From NCBI GenBank assembly GCA_030671165.1, contig DAOVAG010000027.1, forward strand, positions 1 to 8,452: a stretch of 8,452 bases of DNA. The letters run 5' to 3'. Position 1 is the stretch's first letter; each line of letters begins with the position of its first letter. The notes under the pieces were generated by a model. It was not told the DNA's origin and did no database searches. It saw nothing but the letters and a program-made list of their open reading frames with translations. Source of the stretch: Candidatus Bathyarchaeota archaeon. Lineage in GTDB: Archaea; Thermoproteota; Bathyarchaeia; RBG-16-48-13; GCA-020355125. The position numbers and the translations under genes are program-made. This document shows positions 1 to 5,081 of the stretch, one piece after another.

Positions 1-2
1 GG

Positions 3-641
3 TTAAGACGACTTTTCGAAACTCGGTAAACCTGCATCTGGTAATGTCGGAAACTTATCTTTCATCTTCTGCTCAGCAATTGCATTTGCTTCTGTGAGTA
101 TCTTTTCAGCTTCAGCACCAGAATACGATACATTCCAAGGTACACTTGTAGCTCCACCTGCTTCCATTACTAGGTCGTTTAACGTACCACCGATTTCTCC
201 AAGTGTGTAAGATACTTCAGGCACTACTCCAGTGAGCGGTCCTCTAATAGAGCTTATAACTTTTGCGATTGGAGCCATTTCAACAGCTATGTCTCCAAAT
301 TCACCCACAGTCTCTAATCTCAATGAAACTTGCTCAATGGCGAATTGACTTCTCATGATGGTTTCGCACATCTTCCGTACTTCTGCACTCTCATTCGCAT
401 AAATATGTGCTCGTGTTGAATCCTTGGCCATGACCGCGTTTGTAACTTTTCTAAAGAGGTTGTTATAATGGTTCTGCATTCGTTGATAAGCCTGATTTAA
501 TCGTTGATTTTGAACTTTCAGCTTATAGATCGTGTAGGAGATCCGTTCCCTTAGAGGTTCAGGTTTTCTTACACCTCTGACGAGTCTCGAGAATATTGAT
601 GGTTTCTTTGATCTTTGCCAAGTCTTTAATGCATCTGACAA
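3..641 (-). CDS. cdvB: ESCRT-III / Snf7-family cell division protein, CdvB-like
   Basis: This 212-aa protein is probably a membrane-remodelling ESCRT-III subunit that polymerises at the division site with CdvA and the Vps4-like ATPase CdvC. What is seen: a basic N-terminus (about 9-31, with IFSRLVRG), a long charged helical hairpin (about 30-112, from LRERISYTIYKLK to VSLRLETVGE), then a segment resembling the TACK CdvB core (about 113-163, with MAPIAKVISSIRGPL and PEVSYTLGEIGGTLNDLV). The C-terminal helix (about 176-196, AEAEKILTEANAIAEQKM) is followed by a proline-rich FPTLP tail that could act as an MIM2-type CdvC-binding motif. No C-terminal winged helix of the CdvA-binding kind is visible, so it resembles the short CdvB1/B2-type paralogues more than full-length CdvB. 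The start is TTG, chosen because GGGGGAGAT lies 8 nt upstream in the transcript. The stop (TAA at 3-5) is inside the window, so the gene is complete. It follows the kleisin-like/KITE-like pair after about 250 bp on the same strand. Confidence 0.87.
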   Translation of the reverse strand: MSDALKTWQRSKKPSIFSRLVRGVRKPEPLRERISYTIYKLKVQNQRLNQAYQRMQNHYNNLFRKVTNAVMAKDSTRAHIYANESAEVRKMCETIMRSQFAIEQVSLRLETVGEFGDIAVEMAPIAKVISSIRGPLTGVVPEVSYTLGEIGGTLNDLVMEAGGATSVPWNVSYSGAEAEKILTEANAIAEQKMKDKFPTLPDAGLPSFEKSS

Positions 642-895
642 TTAACTTATCTCCCCCATTTCGTTTTTTTTATTACTTATTTGGTAATGGCAAAGACAAA
701 AAATCATTTAGAGTTTTGTTACAATTATGACTAAAAAAGATGCATACAAGGAGTGATATTGACTAAAAAATTGATAAAAGACCCTATGAGGTTCTTATCA
801 AGATAATGCTTGTGATATCTCTTAACGTAATACCGATAGAAGTAGCCCTTTAAATCCTCTTTAGTAAAATATACAATTTTAGACTTTATGGATTA
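642..895. other. Spacer between the KITE-like gene and cdvB
   Basis: The spacer is 254 bp with no standard gene. On the minus strand, a 53-codon open frame continues in phase after the double stop TAA-TAA of the KITE-like gene down to TAG at 731-733, but has no ATG, GTG or TTG near its beginning. On the plus strand, AAGGAGTGAT (748-757) sits before tiny ORFs of at most 15 codons. A TATA-like CTTTTATC (minus, 773-780) could serve cdvB with a leader of roughly 100 nt. None of these is secure. Confidence 0.4.
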
Positions 896-1456
896 TTACG
901 TTTTCTCAGCTAAGATCAGTTTTAGTAATGTCTGCTGATCTATTTCTGCTCTAGCTCTCCAATTTAGGTAGAGAATCCCCGAATCATCTTGGTTGAGGTA
1001 TCCTCTCCTCTGAAACCTATTTAAGTTATAATCAACTCTCCATTTAGGAAATTTCTCTCTGAGAATCTCTTCAACTTCCTTTCGGGGAGCTTTTCCTTGT
1101 TTAGAAATTATGTAAGCAATAGCCACTGTTAGGGCAGCAACGTCATCAACTCTCCAACCTGACAGCACTAATTCAGATTTTGATAATGGTTTCTTGAGTG
1201 TTACGTAAAATCGTGCCTGTTTTAGTTGTTCATTAGTGGGGTCCTCAGGTTTCTCTCCTGTCTCATATACGATTTTAACCTCAAAATCTAAATTCTCAAG
1301 CTGACGATTCAACAGCTCTATTATGCTAAGATAATTCTTACCTAAAGTCTTTCGTAATTCCCAACCTTTAACACCCGGTTGTCTATGTCTTTTATAGAAG
1401 AGTATCTTAGCCGCCTTCTTCACTCTTCTCATATATGCTGCTGTATCATTACTCAT
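896..1456 (-). CDS. Tandem winged-helix protein, MAGE/Nse3-like KITE candidate
   Basis: Not a family I can name with certainty. The 186-aa protein reads as two winged-helix units. The first (about 10-95) has helices VKKAAKILFYKR and GWELRKTLGKNYLSIIELLN, then a beta wing ending ARFYVTLKKPL. The second (about 100-170) has DDVAALTVAIAYIISKQGK, APRKEVEEILREKFP and a beta hairpin. From knowledge of the MAGE homology domain (Nse3, MAGE-G1), the order of parts matches, and the C-terminal signature is strikingly similar: F148-x-R-R-x-Y153-L154, then Y163-x-x-W166-x-x-R169-A-x-E171, then a final Leu-rich helix. Nse3 and ScpB are KITE subunits that bind the kleisin of SMC complexes. The ATG overlaps the stop of the upstream gene (ATGA), as is common for scpA-scpB pairs, and an AAGTGAT SD-like site precedes it by about 5 nt. 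This makes translational coupling likely. Function is inferred; a DNA-binding regulator remains possible. Confidence 0.8.
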   Translation of the reverse strand: MSNDTAAYMRRVKKAAKILFYKRHRQPGVKGWELRKTLGKNYLSIIELLNRQLENLDFEVKIVYETGEKPEDPTNEQLKQARFYVTLKKPLSKSELVLSGWRVDDVAALTVAIAYIISKQGKAPRKEVEEILREKFPKWRVDYNLNRFQRRGYLNQDDSGILYLNWRARAEIDQQTLLKLILAEKT

Positions 1457-2301
1457 CGTGAATCACTTTCCCTTTTACTTTTCCATAGATTGCGATCAAT
1501 TGCGATGGGTATTGAGATTGTTTGCTCCGTGAAGACATTTTTCTTTGGATTCTCATAAGGAATCAGAAAAATTTCTTCTTCGATACGGTTTACCTCCATG
1601 TGAGCATAACCATACGTTACGAGAAAACTAGTTAAATACGCCCTGTAGATAGTCTCATCATAAGTATCCGAGACAATAAAGCTCCAGTAGGAAATCTTTT
1701 TTCTATCACTTACTGTCTCTCTCAATTTCTGCCAGAAGGTGTAAAGTGTATCATTAAAGGATTCATTTGACATAATCTTCATCTTTAAGAGTTCTTGTAG
1801 TGAAGTCGAATTTAAAGCAGCTGAAGGTGTTGGTAACTTAAGTCGTCTTTCATCTAGGGGTATGAGTTGGTTCCAGTAATCTACAGCTTCCTCCACTCTT
1901 TTTTTTGAAAGTCCTTCCATCTCGACGATTGGGTGCCAAGATTTTGAAAAGATATTGACCAGTTTTTCCGTATCAATCATTTTAATATGTAATTCTATTA
2001 GGAGTGGGTCAACATATAGTGATGTGGAGCGATTTATAATCCAATTACCTTGAAGACTAATAATTGACGCTATACTGTTTAATGCTTCAGCATCTAATGT
2101 GAAATCTTCTAGAATCTTCCAATGAGGAAGATATCTTCTCAAACTGTCGAGTATATTCCTAACCTCCACTTTGAAAGGATCTCCACTTTTATACTCTACT
2201 GAAAGGCAAAGACTTATTATGCGTAGTAGACGTTCCCGATCAGTAATTTTTTTACGCTTAATTCTTGAGCCCTTAACTTTGCCCTGTGATTTACCTTCCA
2301 C
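1453..2301 (-). CDS. Unknown protein, possible kleisin-like partner of the KITE-like protein
   Basis: I do not recognise this 282-aa protein with confidence. It begins with a Lys/Arg-rich tail (1-25), followed by a mostly helical region (about 20-150, including ERLLRIISLCLSV, LNSIASIISLQGNWI, VDPLLIELHIKMI and SKKRVEEAVDYWNQLIPL). A linker with LKLPTPSAAL leads to a second helical part (168-200). The C-terminal piece (about 203-250, ISYWSFIVSD, then ETIYRAYLTSFLVTYGY and a strand MEVNRIEEEIFLIPY) has the helix-helix-wing pattern of the C-terminal winged helix of kleisins such as ScpA. It has no signal peptide or transmembrane segment. The start is GTG; the in-frame stop TGA lies eight codons upstream and no good SD is visible, so the start is uncertain. 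It is first in a two-gene unit and overlaps the KITE-like gene by 4 nt. A kleisin role is inferred from this order plus the C-terminal pattern. Confidence 0.78.
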   Translation of the reverse strand: MEGKSQGKVKGSRIKRKKITDRERLLRIISLCLSVEYKSGDPFKVEVRNILDSLRRYLPHWKILEDFTLDAEALNSIASIISLQGNWIINRSTSLYVDPLLIELHIKMIDTEKLVNIFSKSWHPIVEMEGLSKKRVEEAVDYWNQLIPLDERRLKLPTPSAALNSTSLQELLKMKIMSNESFNDTLYTFWQKLRETVSDRKKISYWSFIVSDTYDETIYRAYLTSFLVTYGYAHMEVNRIEEEIFLIPYENPKKNVFTEQTISIPIAIDRNLWKSKRESDSR

Positions 2302-2355
2302 TGTTTGAACTGCTATAACTCATACCCCCCTTCATAGATTTCCATTTACTTCAGT

Positions 2356-2361
2356 CTTATA
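2356..2361 (-). promoter_or_regulatory. Candidate TATA box for the kleisin-like/KITE-like operon
   Basis: The minus strand reads CACTATAAGAC here. Transcription starting about 25 nt downstream would begin near 2333, giving a leader of about 30 nt before the GTG start at 2301. A second TATA-like TGTATAAAGG lies about 25 bp further upstream. Pattern match only. Confidence 0.35.
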
Positions 2362-2499
2362 GTGATGTATTCCATTCCCTTTATACATTTCATATCTTTA
2401 AAGGGTATATTCTACAAATGTTTCAGTATATCTTTTTTGATAAATTTCTAGATCATATTAAATACTTAATGTAAAAACATAAAAATAATGATTAAACTA

Positions 2500-2551
2500 A
2501 TTATCGGATAATATACATATTTCAATGATAATTATCCCATATTTTAGATAA
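2500..2551. repeat. GATAA half-site cluster with 20-bp spacing
   Basis: Three GATAA words start at 2507, 2527 and 2547, exactly 20 bp apart. The first is the right arm of a 13-bp inverted repeat ATTATC-G-GATAAT (2500-2512) and the second the left arm of the palindrome GATAATTATC (2527-2536). The group ends 5 bp before a TATA-like CTTAAAAG, which suggests an operator. AT-rich composition makes chance possible. Confidence 0.35.
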
Positions 2552-2556
2552 AAAAG

Positions 2557-2564
2557 CTTAAAAG
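2557..2564 (+). promoter_or_regulatory. Candidate TATA box upstream of the doubtful ORF
   Basis: CTTAAAAG preceded by a purine-rich AAAAAG (a possible BRE). A start about 25 nt downstream falls near 2586, where there is an ATG of a 20-codon frame, and about 65 nt before the TTG of the 88-codon ORF. Position and sequence are typical of archaeal promoters, but nothing confirms use. Confidence 0.3.
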
Positions 2565-2652
2565 GTAGATTTGAGAAGAAAATATATGATTAACAATAAG
2601 ATCATATACGTTTTACCATATTCTTTTAACTGGTACGGAGTTTCGTAGAATT

Positions 2653-2919
2653 TTGTTCAAATATTCGAGAAATTGGTTTCTCCATTATGAATATTTCATG
2701 TGTGATCAACAAATCTTAATTCCTTCAGTACTGGACAGATCCTATTTAATTGTAGAAGATTCATATGCTGGAGGAAAGTGTAACTATGCTGTTTGCATAA
2801 ACCGTAGACTACTTACTGATGACGTATGTTCTATGATAATGATGGACAAATCAAAGGAAAGAATCTTCCCTATAACAATAGAAGATCCGGTTTTTCACAT
2901 TCGAGGAAAAACTTTTTGA
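2653..2919 (+). CDS. Hypothetical small protein, possibly part of a frame-broken gene
   Basis: The ORF is 88 codons starting at TTG, or 73 codons from the internal ATG at 2698. I recognise no family. The product has five cysteines, including CNYAVC around residues 43-48, and no transmembrane segment. Support is weak: GGAG at 2637-2640 lies 12 nt from the TTG, too far for a good SD, and the ATG has none. Just before the stop, a different frame opens (codons from 2882, stop TAA 2972-2974) and encodes a charged, protein-like tail with FEEKLFEDWVKKNYSKIG. A one-base change in the T run at 2891-2895 would join the two frames, so the gene could be frameshifted, missequenced or spurious. It lies on the plus strand ahead of the TFS-like gene. 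Confidence 0.33.
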   Translation: MFKYSRNWFLHYEYFMCDQQILIPSVLDRSYLIVEDSYAGGKCNYAVCINRRLLTDDVCSMIMMDKSKERIFPITIEDPVFHIRGKTF

Positions 2920-2977
2920 AGATTGGGTAAAGAAGAATTATTCTAAAATTGGTAATAGTAAGAAGCGTCAATAAATC

Positions 2978-2988
2978 CTTTTATAAAA
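2978..2988 (+). promoter_or_regulatory. Candidate TATA box of the TFS-like gene (leaderless type)
   Basis: CTTTTATAAAA ends 16 bp before the ATG at 3005. The usual TATA-to-start distance of about 25 nt places transcription initiation at or within a few bases of the ATG, and no SD is present between them. This points to a leaderless mRNA. Confidence 0.55.
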
Positions 2989-3004
2989 GAGGTATTGAAA
3001 TAAG

Positions 3005-3340
3005 ATGGAATTTTGTCCAACTTGTGGAACTAAATTAGTATTAGGACCAGGAGAGGCGGGTATTGCACTATGGCTATCCTGTTCACAGTGCAATTATAAA
3101 AAGCGCTTAACTGAGACAAAACTCTCTATTCCAGAGAAATCGTTAGGTCCCCCTAAAGATGATATAATCACAGTCATGGATAAAAAAGAGGATTTAACTA
3201 ATCTACCAACTGTCAGATTTAACTGTCCCAAGTGCAGTAATGATTTTGCTTTCCAATGGCGTGCGCAAACCCAATGGACAGATGAATCTGCGACCCGGTT
3301 CTATAGATGTACTAAATGTGGATACACTTCGAGAGATTAA
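3005..3340 (+). CDS. TFS-like (TFIIS/RPB9-type) two-zinc-ribbon transcription factor
   Basis: This 111-aa protein is the size of archaeal TFS, which restarts backtracked RNA polymerase by stimulating transcript cleavage. It has an N-terminal zinc ribbon (C4-x2-C7 and C26-x2-C29), a linker, and a C-terminal ribbon (C74-x2-C77 and C102-x2-C105) ending RFYRCTKCGYTSRD, very like the family. The acidic pair that reaches the polymerase active site is kept as D93-E94. However, the loop reads QTQWTDESAT where TFIIS/TFS usually has QTRSADEPxT, so the Arg-Ser-Ala stretch is altered. It may be a TFS paralogue with changed activity rather than the main cleavage factor. The start is ATG behind a leaderless-type TATA box. 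The stop is 2 bp from the stop of the convergent regulator gene. The family call is firm; equivalence to standard TFS is less so. Confidence 0.85.
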   Translation: MEFCPTCGTKLVLGPGEAGIALWLSCSQCNYKKRLTETKLSIPEKSLGPPKDDIITVMDKKEDLTNLPTVRFNCPKCSNDFAFQWRAQTQWTDESATRFYRCTKCGYTSRD

Positions 3341-3342
3341 AT

Positions 3343-3768
3343 CTATTTTTTATAATTTCGCAATCTATCCGAAGTGTTGCCCCTTCTGTTGATTCTTGGA
3401 CTCATATTGTTGGATTGAGACATATATCTTTGAGTATCAGCTAATTTTTCACATGTTCCAATTATTAATAATTTATCAAAGTTTACAGAGAATTTTCTTT
3501 TACAATGGGGGCATTGTCGTCTTTTCCAATCCTTTCTTATATTGACTATTTTTCTACATTCTGGACAGGTAACTAAAATCCACCTCTTGAAAGTTATCGG
3601 TGTATCCATCAGAGCCGTATTCTCGTTTGCCATCCATAAAATCTCTTTTAACAGATCCCGTACTGCTACACGTATAGCTGCACTTCTACTTGGGTACATT
3701 CCGTCTCCTACTAGTCTATTCAATCCGTCAACAAAATCTTCAGGTATTTTAACAGTAACCATTTTCAA
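3343..3768 (-). CDS. Ribbon-helix-helix / zinc-ribbon DNA-binding protein
   Basis: A likely transcriptional regulator. From the chosen start (141 aa) it opens with an RHH (CopG/NikR-type) fold: strand MVTVKIP, helix EDFVDGLNRLV, then GMYPSRSAAIRVAVRDLLKEIL, whose SR-[SE]-x-x-I-R pattern is typical. A zinc ribbon follows (C68-x2-C71 and C86-x2-C89, CPEC and CPHC), then a polar, basic tail rich in Asn, Ser and Arg. The frame is open up to a TTG at 3864, which would add 32 residues. I prefer the TTG at 3768 because AAGGA lies 9 nt upstream of it and RHH domains normally sit at the N-terminus; the ATG at 3762 is also possible. RHH proteins bind DNA as dimers through the N-terminal strand. The ligand or target is unknown. 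Convergent with the TFS-like gene. Confidence 0.78.
   Translation of the reverse strand: MKMVTVKIPEDFVDGLNRLVGDGMYPSRSAAIRVAVRDLLKEILWMANENTALMDTPITFKRWILVTCPECRKIVNIRKDWKRRQCPHCKRKFSVNFDKLLIIGTCEKLADTQRYMSQSNNMSPRINRRGNTSDRLRNYKK
3346..3351 (+). terminator. Possible T-run terminator of the TFS-like gene
   Basis: A run of six T residues begins 6 nt after the TFS-like stop codon, inside the last codons of the convergent regulator gene. Archaeal termination often occurs at such runs, but this is a weak single signal. Confidence 0.3.
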
Positions 3769-3842
3769 ACTATCATTTCCTTCTGGTTCTACTAATTTAA
3801 ACAACTTTTCTTTATATTTGGGAAAATCTTCAACAATAATTG

Positions 3843-3850
3843 TTTTAAAG
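3843..3850 (-). promoter_or_regulatory. Candidate TATA box of the RHH/zinc-ribbon gene
   Basis: The minus strand reads CTTTAAAA. Transcription starting about 25 nt downstream (near 3821) would exclude the upstream TTG at 3864 from the mRNA and leave a leader of about 53 nt before the TTG at 3768, in agreement with the chosen start. Confidence 0.3.
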
Positions 3851-3868
3851 CTTAAATATTTCAATTGA

Positions 3869-4413
3869 GCGATTAAACTTTAATATATTTGCCATATTAA
3901 TGTCAAACCAGTCTACTTAACTGTAAAAATCTTTAATAAAACTGTTTTAACAACTGATTTTTTCTTTCACTATATCATACATTAATAATGCTGTAAGTAT
4001 TACGATTATACATGAAACTGTCAATCTACCTATAATACTCAACCAATACAGTAAACGATACTCGACAGAAAAGAACTCATTTTTTCGGGATAACTCTATT
4101 TTTTTTTCTAAAAAGAATATTAAGTCGAATATACCGTGATGTTTATTCTTTTTATAATAAATTTTTAATCCTACTTTTTTTTTATATTTTATCTAAAATA
4201 ATTCGAAGAAACGTAATAATAACTTTTATTGTATCCTCATTTCAGTTAAACATAAGGTTTTAAAGCTCTCTATTAAATGCCAGGATACTATTTTCTGTTT
4301 ATTTATACTTTCTTCTGGATAAAGGTTGGTAACTACTTAACCTATTTAACCTATTTTCCTGTTAACCTAAAAAATACGGCTCTAAAATGTTTCTAATAAT
4401 AAAATCTTCAAAC
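3869..4413. other. Long AT-rich intergenic region, no secure gene
   Basis: About 550 bp between the divergent RHH regulator and psmB. On the minus strand an 80-codon open frame (3947-4192, TAA at 3947-3949) encodes a membrane-helix-like end (LTVSCIIVILTALLMYDIV) but lacks any start codon until a TTG about 32 codons from its end. A 39-codon ATG frame on the plus strand (4277-4396) has no ribosome-binding site. Three TTAACCTA copies lie at 4337-4369. No tRNA or other RNA gene is recognised. Confidence 0.45.
4337..4369 (+). repeat. Three direct copies of TTAACCTA upstream of psmB
   Basis: TTAACCTA occurs at 4337-4344, 4346-4353 and 4362-4369. The first two are in a 9-bp tandem register; the third is 16 bp from the second. 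AGGTT at 4323-4327 is the inverse of AACCT. The group lies about 50 bp upstream of the psmB TATA box, where an activator site could sit. No binding protein can be named. Confidence 0.35.
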
Positions 4414-4421
4414 ACAAAGAT

Positions 4422-4429
4422 CTTATAAG
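4422..4429 (+). promoter_or_regulatory. Candidate TATA box of psmB
   Basis: CTTATAAG, within the palindrome TCTTATAAGA. A start about 25 nt downstream (near 4451) gives a short leader of about 30 nt that includes the strong GGAGG site at 4470-4474. It overlaps a 13-bp word, ACAAAGATCTTAT, found again upstream of the uS19 start. Confidence 0.5.
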
Positions 4430-4481
4430 AAACCAAATTCTTTAATAGTTAGTTCTAAATTTGGTTTGTGGAGGAATTGTG

Positions 4482-5081
4482 ATGAGTCAAATGTATTTAC
4501 CAGGGGCAACGACGATAGGTATAATCTGTAAGGATGGCGTTGTATTAGCTTCTGAAAAAAGGGTTTCATACGGGTATACTATTATGAGTAAGGCGGGTAA
4601 AAAATTATTTCTAATCATTGATCACATAGGGGCCGCTTGCGCTGGGTTAGTAGCTGACATGCAGATATTAACGCGTCAAGTTTCAGCATACGCTAAGCTC
4701 TTTGAATTGAATAATGGTAGAAGAATATCAGTAAAAGCTGCATCAAAGACCATGTCAAATCTCCTCTTTCAAAGAAGGTTCTTTCCATACTTCACCCAGA
4801 CGATTGTTGGTGGTATCGATGATGAGGGGCCCAGTCTTTATACTCTAGATCCAATGGGGTCACTTATTCCAGATAAATATGCAACAATAGGCTCGGGTGC
4901 CCAGATCGCCGTGGGGGTACTTGAGGAATCTTACAGAGAAGGATTGACCCTAGAAGAAGGAAGGGATTTAGCTCTTAGGGCCATGAGATCAGCAATAAAA
5001 AGAGATATCGCGAGTGGAAATGGCATCGATCTTCTTTTAATATCTAAGGATGAAATTAGAGAGGAAAACTTAACTCTTTAA
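4482..5081 (+). CDS. psmB: 20S proteasome beta subunit, non-catalytic (beta1-like)
   Basis: A 199-aa beta-type subunit of the archaeal 20S proteasome, the cytosolic self-compartmentalised protease. It begins MSQMYLPG and then ATTIGIICKDGVVLASEKR, the standard beta N-terminal strand, but at the position of the catalytic Thr1 (family GTTTVGI) stands Ala9, and Asp17 is replaced by Glu. The equivalent of Lys33 is kept, as are GSGAQIA (Ser129 region) and RDIASGNGIDL (Asp166/Ser169 region). Without Thr1 it should not cleave peptides or process itself. It closely resembles the inactive beta1 subunits of crenarchaea, which pair with an active beta2 encoded elsewhere. The start is ATG at 4482 because GGAGG at 4470-4474 is 7 nt away; the frame extends to a TTG at 4461, but that would place the ribosome site inside the gene. 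It stands alone between two long spacers. Confidence 0.93.
   Translation: MSQMYLPGATTIGIICKDGVVLASEKRVSYGYTIMSKAGKKLFLIIDHIGAACAGLVADMQILTRQVSAYAKLFELNNGRRISVKAASKTMSNLLFQRRFFPYFTQTIVGGIDDEGPSLYTLDPMGSLIPDKYATIGSGAQIAVGVLEESYREGLTLEEGRDLALRAMRSAIKRDIASGNGIDLLLISKDEIREENLTL

Larger units (their letters stand above)
2302..2652. other. AT-rich divergent intergenic region
   Basis: This 351-bp region separates the leftward kleisin-like operon from the rightward doubtful ORF. It holds a TATA-like TATAAG on the minus strand (2356-2361), a G6 run on that strand (2325-2330), a cluster of GATAA/TTATC half-sites (2500-2551) and a plus-strand TATA-like CTTAAAAG (2557-2564). I see no RNA gene or full coding sequence. 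Confidence 0.5.

Noticed and set aside
2291..2323. Ten-codon upstream ORF (minus strand) overlapping the GTG start of the kleisin-like gene
   Set aside because: Its G-rich SD-like run is only 1 nt from the ATG, too close to function, so attenuation by an upstream ORF is not supported.
3542..3868. 108-codon plus-strand ORF opposite the RHH/zinc-ribbon gene
   Set aside because: Antisense shadow: the minus-strand protein has clear RHH and zinc-ribbon motifs, while this translation has none.
4277..4396. 39-codon plus-strand ORF upstream of psmB
   Set aside because: No SD, the TATA-like sequence is too close for a leaderless start, and the hydrophobic peptide with a Y-L-T-Y-L-T repeat merely reflects the TTAACCTA DNA repeat.
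4461..4481. Seven-codon upstream extension of psmB to a TTG
   Set aside because: The extension contains the GGAGG ribosome-binding site (4470-4474) for the ATG at 4482, so it is leader sequence.
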